Shown here: piece after piece, positions 1 through 6,453 of the stretch
Numbering within the stretch: the stretch's first letter is position 1
Layout of the letters: every line of letters begins with the position of its first letter
NCBI GenBank assembly: GCA_045863035.1
Contig: BTUV01000116.1
Coordinates: 1-7,785, forward strand
Source: H2-BAC3 sp045863035
GTDB lineage: Bacteria > Bacteroidota > Ignavibacteria > Ignavibacteriales > Ignavibacteriaceae
Direction of reading: 5' to 3'
DNA length: 7,785 nt
Notes under the pieces: model-generated
The model's database searches: none
Seen by the model: the letters and a program-made list of their open reading frames with translations, nothing else
Told to the model about the DNA's origin: nothing
Program-made: the position numbers and the translations under genes

Positions 1-8
1 GCGATTGT

Positions 9-506
9 TTATTTTACACGGAAATACGTAAACTCAACCGCTTTTGCTTCTTGCTCTCCGGGAGGTATGTTATACATCGTCACAACAAGCGTGTCTGCAT
101 CCGGCTGTTCAAGCGTGGTGCGCCAGCCCCAACGCACATCCGGCGATCCGGCAGCGTAAGTACCGCCGACTGAATATATATCACCTTCCATGGCTCCTTC
201 TGAAAAAAGGATGCTCGTTCCGTTATGAAAACTGTCAATCCACGCATTCTGAAATTTTTCCTCCGGAAACGATGCCCCTATAATCATAATACCGGAGTGC
301 TCTTTTCCTTGAAGCGAGGCGGTATATTCATGTATGACAAACAGTCCGCCAAGCGCCTGATATATCTTTCCCTTAACCGGTGACTCATCAGCCAGAATAC
401 CGGGCTCAAACCAGGTGCGCGAGGTTCCTTTCCAGTTACCGCACATATCAGCAAACTTTTTGTGATGCCCCTCTTTTAACGAATCCTGAAATTTACCCAT
501 GATCAT
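9..506 (-). CDS. DUF1579 family protein
   Basis: A 165-residue protein that matches the DUF1579 pattern from end to end. It has G-x-W near the start (G23, W25), W32 followed by PG (P35, G36), then ALGGLF (51-56), a variable middle, and AWIDSF (88-93), the family's typical W-x-D-S segment. The family is known only as a predicted beta-barrel of unknown function, so no reaction can be assigned. There is no signal peptide or membrane segment, so it is probably cytoplasmic. The start at 506 lies only 5 bases after the hutH stop, so it is very likely co-transcribed and perhaps translated by re-initiation. A second in-frame ATG at 500 is equally plausible; neither has a clear Shine-Dalgarno sequence. 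The stop codon is at 9-11, so the gene is complete. The family call is fairly sure; the role is unknown. Confidence 0.85.
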   Translation of the reverse strand: MIMGKFQDSLKEGHHKKFADMCGNWKGTSRTWFEPGILADESPVKGKIYQALGGLFVIHEYTASLQGKEHSGIMIIGASFPEEKFQNAWIDSFHNGTSILFSEGAMEGDIYSVGGTYAAGSPDVRWGWRTTLEQPDADTLVVTMYNIPPGEQEAKAVEFTYFRVK

Positions 507-511
507 TTTTC

Positions 512-2080
512 TTAACTCAGCTTCACAACGGATTCAACCGCTTCAAGAAGCGAATCATCCTTTATATATTTGAGCGCTTCAGTTATATCATTGTGCAAAA
601 TACGGTCTTTGTCTAAATGCGGAATACGTTCGCGTATAAATTGATACGCCGCCGCAGTACCTCTTCCGCAGGTGAGTGGTTTTAAAAAATCAATCGCCTG
701 ACAGGAAGTCAGTATTTCAATGGTCAGAACATTTTCAAGATTCTTGAGTATCTTATAACATTTCTGTGCCGCAATCGAGCCCATCGAATTGTGATCTTCC
801 TGATTGGCTGAGGTTGGTATTGAGTCAACACTGGCCGGATGCGCAAGAACTTTGTTTTCTGAAACCAGCGATGCTGCTGTATATTGCGCGATCATCATCC
901 CGCTGTTAAGCCCGCCATCCCTGGTAAGAAAGCGGGGAAGCCCGAAACTTAATGCACCGTTTACCATCCGTTCAATTCTGCGCTCTGATACATTTGCATA
1001 TTCAGAGAGTGCAATTGCCATATAGTCCATTGCAAGTGCAACCGGCTGACCATGGAAGTTGCCCCCTTCTAGATGGTCATCGTTCTCAGGAAAGATGAGT
1101 GGATTGTCATTAGCAGAGTTCATCTCCGTAGTTATAATATTGCTCACATAATCAATTGCATCGCGTGAAGCGCCGTGTATCTGCGGCACACATCGCAGCG
1201 AATAAGCATCCTGCACCCGGCTGTCACCTTCAATGTGCGATGATCGTATGCCGCTTCCCTTTATAAGAGCAAGCATGTTTTTTGCCGTATCTCTCTGTCC
1301 TTTATAGGGGCGAAGCTCGTGTATCCGCTTGTCGTACGCGCGGTCTGTTCCCCTGAGCGCTTCATGTGAAAGCGCTGCCGCGATGTCGGCAATCTTTTTT
1401 AACTTCTGCGCGCGGAGCGATATATATGCCCCGAACGAGGTCATCATCTGCGTGCCGTTAATAAGCGCCAGTCCTTCTTTCGCGTCAAGTATAACCGGAG
1501 TGATACCCGCCATCTTCAGATATTTTTTGGACGGAGCGGGTGTTGTATGTTTTTGGTATGTATATAACGGCTGATTAATATGATATGCGCTCCCTTCACC
1601 CAACAGTGAAAGCACCAGATGCGAAAGCTGCACCAAATCTCCGCTTGAGCCCACAGAACCCTGCGAAGGCACAACGGGTATGATGCCGTTGTTCATCATT
1701 GCGAGCATTGACTGGGCGGTTTCAGTGCGAATTCCCGAATGTCCCTTGGCAAGAGCATTAACTCTGAGCAGCATCATTATCTTAACTATCTTTGGCGGAA
1801 GCGGTTTGCCCGTACCGGCAGAGTGGCTGAAAATAAGGTTGCGCTGAAGTTCTTTTATTTTATCGGGAGAAATTTTGACGTTGCTGAACTCGCCAAAACC
1901 GGTTGTAACACCATAGATAACTTTATCCTCTTTCATCCACTTTTCTATAAGAGCGCGTGATTTTTTCATCTTCGCGACTGCTTTGGGCGCAAGTGAAGCA
2001 AAAGTATTGTTTTTGAGGAGGTCTTCTATCTGGTTCAGTGAAAGTGAGTTTCCGTCAAGCAGAATCTGCTTTTCAGCCAT
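512..2080 (-). CDS. hutH: Histidine ammonia-lyase (histidase) with a Ser-Ser-Gly MIO triad
   Basis: It deaminates L-histidine to trans-urocanate and ammonia, the first step of histidine breakdown, in the cytoplasm. At 522 residues it is near the usual ~510. Residues known from Pseudomonas HutH are all recognisable: Y56 (IYGVTTGFG), S85-H86 (FSHSAGTG), N208 (ALINGT), Y293 and R296 (YSLR), F342 (NFHG) and E428 (ANQEDH). The QEDH context around E428 favours histidase over tyrosine or phenylalanine lyases, which have NQD there. The cofactor-forming triad, normally Ala-Ser-Gly, reads S145-S146-G147 (codons TCA AGC GGA, 1648-1640); the central serine that becomes the MIO dehydroalanine is kept. The ATG lies inside the 3' end of hflX (8-base overlap), with AAGGA nine bases upstream, pointing to translational coupling. 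No hutU, hutI or hutG is nearby. A related aromatic amino-acid lyase cannot be fully excluded. Confidence 0.93.
   Translation of the reverse strand: MAEKQILLDGNSLSLNQIEDLLKNNTFASLAPKAVAKMKKSRALIEKWMKEDKVIYGVTTGFGEFSNVKISPDKIKELQRNLIFSHSAGTGKPLPPKIVKIMMLLRVNALAKGHSGIRTETAQSMLAMMNNGIIPVVPSQGSVGSSGDLVQLSHLVLSLLGEGSAYHINQPLYTYQKHTTPAPSKKYLKMAGITPVILDAKEGLALINGTQMMTSFGAYISLRAQKLKKIADIAAALSHEALRGTDRAYDKRIHELRPYKGQRDTAKNMLALIKGSGIRSSHIEGDSRVQDAYSLRCVPQIHGASRDAIDYVSNIITTEMNSANDNPLIFPENDDHLEGGNFHGQPVALAMDYMAIALSEYANVSERRIERMVNGALSFGLPRFLTRDGGLNSGMMIAQYTAASLVSENKVLAHPASVDSIPTSANQEDHNSMGSIAAQKCYKILKNLENVLTIEILTSCQAIDFLKPLTCGRGTAAAYQFIRERIPHLDKDRILHNDITEALKYIKDDSLLEAVESVVKLS
1640..1648 (-). other. MIO cofactor triad codons, Ser-Ser-Gly
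   Basis: These three codons of hutH (TCA AGC GGA on the minus strand) encode S145-S146-G147, which in this family cyclise on their own into the electrophilic MIO prosthetic group. The first residue is Ala in almost all described members, and the PROSITE pattern as I remember it allows Ala or Cys. The flanks GSVG and DLVQLSHL fit the family, so the alignment is not in doubt. Confidence 0.85.
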
Positions 2081-3335
2081 GAAGTATATTCCTTACAATT
2101 TCAAGATTTGCATTGCTCACGCGGTAACGCAGCGTAACGCCGGTATCAAGATATATCTCCTCCAATATATCAGCCATACCGCGAATGCGTGAAATAAGAA
2201 ATGATTTTTCAATGGGAAGTGTAGCTGTCTCCTCGGCAAAGCCGGAAGTCGCAAGTTCGGAAATCATTTCAAGCAGCGCGTGAACGTTAAGCCCGGTGGC
2301 GGCTGAAAGTGATACTGACAGATCATAATTCTGCCGTATATATTCAAGTTCGGCAGTGTTATCCAGCTTGTCAATTTTGTTAAACACTTTTATAACCGGT
2401 TTGGTATCGCACTCAAGTCCCTTAAGCGTTTCATCAACCACCTGTATGTGGTCTTCAAAAAACGGATGCGATGCGTCTATAATATGAAGGATGATATCCG
2501 CTTCGCGCACCTCACGCAGTGTGCTCCGGAATGATGCTACCAGATGATGCGGCAGTTTGCGTATGAACCCTACTGTATCGCTGATTATTGCCTGCACACT
2601 GTTTTCAAGCTGCAGCGTGCGCGTGGTTGAGTCGAGCGTGGCAAAAAGTCTATCCTCAGCAAGAATACCCGCGCCGGTCAGCAGATTAAACAGTGTTGAC
2701 TTACCCGCATTGGTATAGCCAACAAATGATATACGCAGCACCTCTTTTCTGCGCGCGGTTTGTGTTTCTCTCTGCCCCTCAATTTTTTTAAGACGCTGCC
2801 TCAATATGGCAATGCGGTCTCTGACCAGCCGGCGGTCAGTTTCAATCTGTGTTTCACCCGGACCTTTTGTGCCAACACCCGCATACTGCTTGGATAGGTG
2901 AGTCCATTGACGTGTTAATCGCGGCAGATAATAAAGAAGCTGGGCAAGTTCAACCTGCGTTTTTGCTTCGTTCGTGCTGGCGTGTTTCGCAAAAATATCT
3001 AATATAAGCGCGCTTCGGTCAACTATTTTTTTATTTATTGCTTTTTCGAGATTACGGAGCTGCACCGGTGAAAGGTCATCATCAAAAATGACTAAGTTAA
3101 TGTTGTTATCTTCACAATACTGCTTAATCTCCTCAACTTTTCCTGTCCCGATGAAGTAAGCCGAGTCATAACCGCTTCTGTCCTGCACATATTTTTTTAC
3201 CGCCACCGCTCCTGCGGTAGCAGCAAGTTCCTCAAGTTCGTCAAGATGTTCATCAACGGTATCGCGGGTTACTTTCTGGGTTTTAAGCGCAACAAGAACC
3301 GCTTTTTCGAACGGTTCTTTCCGGAGGTCAATCAT
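2073..3335 (-). CDS. hflX: GTPase HflX (ribosome-splitting, heat-shock type)
   Basis: A 420-residue GTPase, close to E. coli HflX (426). HflX binds the 50S subunit and, in the species studied, splits stalled 70S ribosomes under stress. The N-terminal HflX domain is seen in FIGTGKVEEI (61-70) and in the family signature GPGETQIETDRR (158-169), followed by a helical stretch (170-198). The G domain has all its motifs: G1 GYTNAGKST (206-214), G2 within FATLDSTTR (231-239), G3 DTVG (253-256), G4 NKID (319-322) and a G5-like SAATG (344-348). A short C-terminal domain follows. The start at 3335 lies 25 bases after the upstream RNase H stop, with no clear Shine-Dalgarno sequence in a TATATATA-containing gap. 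Its end overlaps the hutH start by 8 bases. The hfq-hflX-hflKC context of proteobacteria is absent. The call is very sure; ribosome splitting in this organism is inferred from the family. Confidence 0.96.
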   Translation of the reverse strand: MIDLRKEPFEKAVLVALKTQKVTRDTVDEHLDELEELAATAGAVAVKKYVQDRSGYDSAYFIGTGKVEEIKQYCEDNNINLVIFDDDLSPVQLRNLEKAINKKIVDRSALILDIFAKHASTNEAKTQVELAQLLYYLPRLTRQWTHLSKQYAGVGTKGPGETQIETDRRLVRDRIAILRQRLKKIEGQRETQTARRKEVLRISFVGYTNAGKSTLFNLLTGAGILAEDRLFATLDSTTRTLQLENSVQAIISDTVGFIRKLPHHLVASFRSTLREVREADIILHIIDASHPFFEDHIQVVDETLKGLECDTKPVIKVFNKIDKLDNTAELEYIRQNYDLSVSLSAATGLNVHALLEMISELATSGFAEETATLPIEKSFLISRIRGMADILEEIYLDTGVTLRYRVSNANLEIVRNILHG

Positions 3336-3360
3336 CGGTATATATATTGTTTATGCAGTG

Positions 3361-4101
3361 TTAGTTTTTACCCGGTTTTGCACCCTTCTTAAATGCTTCC
3401 GTGGCAAGACGGTCAACCAGTTCGTTATACTGAACGCCTGAGTGAGCCAGAACCTTTTTCCAGCGGATATGCACCGGTGTCTGTTGTATATATGAAACGT
3501 ATCTTTTGGTAACCGGATTATTTGCCTTAAACTCGCCTGTTGCCCACTTCTGTGAGTTAATAAGGTCATGGCAGATGCGCACTTCTTTTATCTGATGTTT
3601 TTTGCACCACTCAAGCCCCTGAATGATAGCTTCAAGCTCGCCTGCTATCTGACGGGTGCCGTCAACATCCTCTGCTTTCATGATACCGCTGGAAGAGTGA
3701 GTAACCTGATTTTCCTGCACCAGAGCAAATGCGTAGGCGGTTTTACCTTCTCGGTACGAGCCATCAACGTAAAGCTCCGGAATCCTCGCTATGTGGGCGG
3801 GCTCTTCAACCTGCGGCTGTTCAAATGAAAGCACCTGGTTTAGCAGAGGCAAACACAATTCATGCACTTTCTCAGCCACTCCGGGAAAGCTTATCTCAGA
3901 AGTCACCAGTGAATATTTCTTTTTCTTCGGGCTGTAATAAACCACTATATTGCCAAGCGGCTGTTCGGCTACCAACCCGATTTTTATGCTAAACTCCCTA
4001 AGCGTATCACCCAGTATAAACGCTGAGAATCCATTGTTGTTAAGCGACTGAACGCAGATATCTGCTCCGCGCCTTATTTCGTTTTCGTTTGTATATTTCA
4101 T
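3361..4101 (-). CDS. RNase HI-type protein with an unrecognised N-terminal domain
   Basis: A 246-residue protein in two parts. Residues ~108-236 form an RNase H fold with the full catalytic set matching E. coli RNase HI: D113 (YVDGS), E155 (GELEA), D179 (CHDL), H220 (AHSG) and D230 (NELVDRLA). The H-to-D spacing of 10 is the same as in E. coli. It should cleave the RNA strand of RNA:DNA hybrids. The segment around KWATGEFKANN (185-195) resembles RNase H proteins of Bacteroidota and Firmicutes and replaces the longer basic protrusion of the E. coli enzyme. Residues ~1-90 are not the usual caulimovirus-type hybrid-binding domain; they suggest helix, strands (including NIVVYYSPKKKKYSLV, 51-66), helix, and may bind nucleic acid (inference). 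The tail is lysine-rich. Its ATG overlaps the stop of the small upstream gene (ATGA, 4101-4098), implying coupled translation. Confidence 0.88.
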   Translation of the reverse strand: MKYTNENEIRRGADICVQSLNNNGFSAFILGDTLREFSIKIGLVAEQPLGNIVVYYSPKKKKYSLVTSEISFPGVAEKVHELCLPLLNQVLSFEQPQVEEPAHIARIPELYVDGSYREGKTAYAFALVQENQVTHSSSGIMKAEDVDGTRQIAGELEAIIQGLEWCKKHQIKEVRICHDLINSQKWATGEFKANNPVTKRYVSYIQQTPVHIRWKKVLAHSGVQYNELVDRLATEAFKKGAKPGKN

Positions 4102-4268
4102 AATTTTTTATTTACGGACATTTTGCCGTGGTCCTTCCGGAATTTTTTTTCGCCTTCTTTTTTGCCGTATTCCTCCCGGTAAGCAAGATATATATCGCAA
4201 TCTTTGCACATCGAGCCGCAGCATTTTTTCCATTTTTTATCGGAAAATTTCTTACGGAACTTACTCAT
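4098..4268 (-). CDS. Small basic cysteine-rich protein, CC-x3-C-x2-C (56 aa)
   Basis: A 56-residue ORF read by hand from ATG (4268-4266) to TGA (4100-4098), filling most of the gap between tkt and the RNase H gene. It begins MSKFRKKFSDKKWKK and carries C16-C17-x3-C21-x2-C24, read CCGSMCKDC, then an acidic/basic segment DIYLAYREEYGKK and a lysine-rich end. Four clustered cysteines suggest a zinc or other metal site. The CC-x3-C-x2-C spacing, followed by an aromatic residue, recalls motifs in the Oxidored-like and DUF5522 families, but I cannot assign it to either. About 20 of 56 residues are Lys or Arg, so RNA or ribosome binding is possible (inference). Support for being real: same strand as its neighbours, ATGA overlap with the RNase H start, a structured Cys motif, and codon use like the neighbours (AAA Lys, GATATATAT for Asp-Ile-Tyr). 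No strong Shine-Dalgarno sequence is seen. Confidence 0.8.
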   Translation of the reverse strand: MSKFRKKFSDKKWKKCCGSMCKDCDIYLAYREEYGKKEGEKKFRKDHGKMSVNKKL

Positions 4269-4323
4269 AGCTCACGAACCGGGGTATATTTTACTCTTTC
4301 AGTAGTACCGACCGCCTTATTTC

Positions 4324-6333
4324 TTACCTGCCGCAGAGCTTTTTAGCCCGGTCAATAATGTTTTCAACTGTAAAGCCATATTCTTTCATTAATACTTTTT
4401 CAGGAGCCGAAGCGCCGTATTTTTCAATCGTTATATATTCCCCCTGGTCACCGGCATATTTTGACCACCCCATTGAAACACCGGCTTCAATAACAATGCG
4501 GTTTTTAACATCCGGCGGCAGCACGGTATCTTTATACTCCTTATCCTGCTGTTCAAAATACTCCCAACAGGGGAAACTCACCACCCTTGCCTTAATTCCT
4601 TCTTTTTCAAGCGCTGAAACTGAATCGAGCGCCAGCCCGACCTCAGACCCGCTTGCAAGGAGGATTACATCCGGTCTGCCTTGTGTGTCCTTCAATATAT
4701 ATGCACCCTTCATCAGGTTGTCTGATTTTGGATATATATCCTGATCTAAAATCTGCATTCCCTGGCGCGAAAGTATCAGCAGCACCGGTCCGCCTTTGTG
4801 CAGTATGGCGGCTTTCCATGCGGCGGAGGTTTCGTTTGCGTCACCGGGGCGTATAACCGTAACACCGGGTATTGCTCTGAGTGAAGCAAGATGCTCAACC
4901 GGCTGATGCGTGGGGCCATCTTCGCCAAGACCAATGCTGTCATGCGTAAAGATATATATACCTTTAATATGGCTGAGCGCGGCAAGACGCAAGACCGGCC
5001 GCAGATAATCAGAGAACTGTAAAAACGTTCCGCCATATACTATCAGACCGCCATAATAAGCCATGCCGTTCATCAGAGAACCCATTGCGTGTTCGCGGAT
5101 TCCGAAATGCAGGTTTCTGCCGGAGTAGTTCTCTTTTGAAAATCCCGCTTCCCCTTTCATAAATGTATTATTCGACGGAGCAAGATCAGCCGAGCCGCCA
5201 AAAAGTGTCGGGAGCTTTTTTGTTATCGCGTTAATTGCATTACCTGAGGCCTGACGTGTCGCAAGTTTTTTGCCGTCGTCTTTATATACGGGTAAATCAT
5301 TTATCCAGTCAGTGCCGAAATCCCCCTTCATTACCTTTTCAAAAAGTTCAGCTTCCCGCGGATAGTTGACACGGTACTGTGAAAGCAACACATTCCAGTT
5401 TTTTTCATAGTCCTCATAGTTCTTTTTCAGAGATGAAAAATGTTCAGCCACTTCTTCCGGTATATAAAACTCTTCTTCATACGGCCAGTGCAGATTCTGT
5501 TTTGTCAGTTTAATTTCATCCGGACCGAGCGGAGAGCCGTGCGCTGACTCAGTATCCTGCTTATTGGGGCTTCCGTAACCGATATGGGTTTTAGTTATAA
5601 TCAGCGAGGGTCTGGTCTGTGCTTTACATTTCTGTAATGCAGCTTCAATCTGAGAGAGATCATTCACATCGCTGATGTGTTCAGTGTACCATCCATAAGA
5701 TTTAAACCGGAGCTCAATATTTTCAGAGAAAGCAAGATGTGTTTCACCGTCAATGGTTATGCTGTTATCATCATAAAAGAAAATAATTTTACCAAGCCCG
5801 AGATGTCCGGCGAGCGAAGCAGCTTCGTGCGAAATACCCTCCATAAGGTCGCCGTCACTGCAGATGCCATATATATAATGGTCAAGCAGCTTCATATCCG
5901 GTTTGTTAAACAGAGCTGCCAGATGCGCCTGCGCCATTGCCATACCCACCGCGTTGGCAAAACCCTGACCGAGCGGACCGGTGGTGGTTTCAACTCCTTC
6001 GGTCAGACCAAACTCCGGATGCCCGGGGGTAAGTGAGTTCCACTGGCGGAACTGCTTTAGCTGCTCCATCTGCAGGTTGTAGCCCGTAAGATGCAGAATA
6101 CTATAAAGCAACATACTGCCATGTCCGGCCGAAAGTACAAACCGGTCACGATTCAGCCATTTCGGGTTTGCGGGGTTGTGCCTCATTTCCTTCGCATACA
6201 GATAATATGCTATCGGCGCGCATCCCATTGGCATTCCGGGATGTCCCGAATTAGCTTTCTGCACTCCTTCGACAGCCAGAAAGCGGATGGTGTTAATGGC
6301 AAGATTATCTGTTTTTGCTTGTGAAATTTCCAA
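4324..6333 (-). CDS. tkt: Transketolase
   Basis: A thiamine-diphosphate enzyme that moves two-carbon ketol units between sugar phosphates in the non-oxidative pentose phosphate pathway, in the cytoplasm. At 669 residues it is like E. coli TktA (663). Family residues are intact: H31 (SGHPGMPMG), H71 (AGHGSML), the ThDP/metal motif SDGDLMEG (159-166) ending at N190 (FFYDDN), H266 (AHGSPLG), the cofactor-activating E414 (IREHAMG) and H476 (THQPVEHL). The first domain (~1-330), the pyrimidine-binding domain (~355-520) and the C-terminal domain (~540-669) are in the normal order. The start codon is TTG at 6333: the frame is open upstream to 6408 with no ATG or GTG, the next Met is residue 34 inside a conserved motif, and GGAG sits five bases before the TTG. 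It is the first gene of the leftward cluster; 55 bases separate it from the small Cys protein. Confidence 0.97.
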   Translation of the reverse strand: MEISQAKTDNLAINTIRFLAVEGVQKANSGHPGMPMGCAPIAYYLYAKEMRHNPANPKWLNRDRFVLSAGHGSMLLYSILHLTGYNLQMEQLKQFRQWNSLTPGHPEFGLTEGVETTTGPLGQGFANAVGMAMAQAHLAALFNKPDMKLLDHYIYGICSDGDLMEGISHEAASLAGHLGLGKIIFFYDDNSITIDGETHLAFSENIELRFKSYGWYTEHISDVNDLSQIEAALQKCKAQTRPSLIITKTHIGYGSPNKQDTESAHGSPLGPDEIKLTKQNLHWPYEEEFYIPEEVAEHFSSLKKNYEDYEKNWNVLLSQYRVNYPREAELFEKVMKGDFGTDWINDLPVYKDDGKKLATRQASGNAINAITKKLPTLFGGSADLAPSNNTFMKGEAGFSKENYSGRNLHFGIREHAMGSLMNGMAYYGGLIVYGGTFLQFSDYLRPVLRLAALSHIKGIYIFTHDSIGLGEDGPTHQPVEHLASLRAIPGVTVIRPGDANETSAAWKAAILHKGGPVLLILSRQGMQILDQDIYPKSDNLMKGAYILKDTQGRPDVILLASGSEVGLALDSVSALEKEGIKARVVSFPCWEYFEQQDKEYKDTVLPPDVKNRIVIEAGVSMGWSKYAGDQGEYITIEKYGASAPEKVLMKEYGFTVENIIDRAKKLCGR

Positions 6334-6338
6334 ATCAG

Positions 6339-6342
6339 CTCC
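6339..6342 (-). promoter_or_regulatory. Shine-Dalgarno GGAG deciding the TTG start of tkt
   Basis: On the minus strand GGAG (within GACGGAGC) ends five bases before the TTG codon at 6333-6331. This is an ideal distance and supports TTG initiation, since no ATG or GTG exists in frame before the conserved N-terminal region of transketolase. Confidence 0.6.
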
Positions 6343-6377
6343 GTCTGAATCTTTAAAATATTGGTAAATTAGCTTTA

Positions 6378-6385
6378 AATATACT
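6378..6385. promoter_or_regulatory. Overlapping -10-like elements for the divergent genes (tentative)
   Basis: The intergenic region contains AATATACT. On the minus strand 6383-6378 reads TATATT, which extends into TATATTTA and resembles the TAnnTTTG box of Bacteroidota; it lies about 45 bases before tkt. On the plus strand 6380-6385 reads TATACT, five of six to TATAAT, about 70 bases before the DUF5655 gene. Neither has a convincing -35 at the right distance (a TTGACT on the minus strand, 6412-6407, is 23 bases away), so this is only a candidate. Confidence 0.3.
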
Positions 6386-6403
6386 CTGTTTTTACGAGAA
6401 ATC

Positions 6404-6422
6404 CGGAGTCAAAGTGGCTCCG
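6404..6422. repeat. Inverted repeat CGGAG-N9-CTCCG, possible operator or hairpin
   Basis: A perfect five-base inverted repeat, extended by a T-G wobble pair, with the arms CGGAG (6404-6408) and CTCCG (6418-6422). It sits in the 120-base divergent spacer, near where the -35 region of a tkt promoter would fall and within the presumed leader of the DUF5655 gene. It could bind a dimeric regulator or form a small leader hairpin. A five-base stem can arise by chance, and no T-run follows, so it is not a terminator. Confidence 0.35.
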
Positions 6423-6453
6423 CCTCTAAAAGCCCAATAGTGCAAAGGAAATA

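Noticed and set aside
512..2080. Tyrosine or phenylalanine ammonia-lyase instead of histidase
   Set aside because: Segments such as VQLSHL recall the Flavobacterium tyrosine lyase, but the ANQEDH motif with E428 and the SIPTSANQEDH context are those of histidases.
3336..3360. TATATATA before hflX as a dedicated promoter
   Set aside because: It lies within a few bases of the ATG, and TATATA is abundant inside genes all over this window.
3351..3569. Minus-strand frame of 72 codons overlapping the end of the RNase H gene
   Set aside because: It overlaps the catalytic C-terminal part of the RNase H domain in another frame; composition is not protein-like.
4269..4323. Internal promoter or terminator in the 55-base gap after tkt
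   Set aside because: A TAAAAT on the minus strand resembles a -10 box but has no -35 partner at 16-18 bases, and the inverted repeats are only four bases long.
4128..4346. Open frame of 72 codons on the plus strand over the tkt / RNase H gap
   Set aside because: It is antisense to the small Cys-rich gene and the end of tkt, very rich in Phe from the opposing lysine codons, and has no recognisable domain.
4358..4744. Open frame of 128 codons on the plus strand
   Set aside because: It is antisense inside tkt, whose conserved transketolase sequence explains the region fully.
5677..6036. Open frame of 119 codons on the plus strand
   Set aside because: It lies antisense within the cofactor-binding half of tkt; no family resemblance and no ribosome-binding site.
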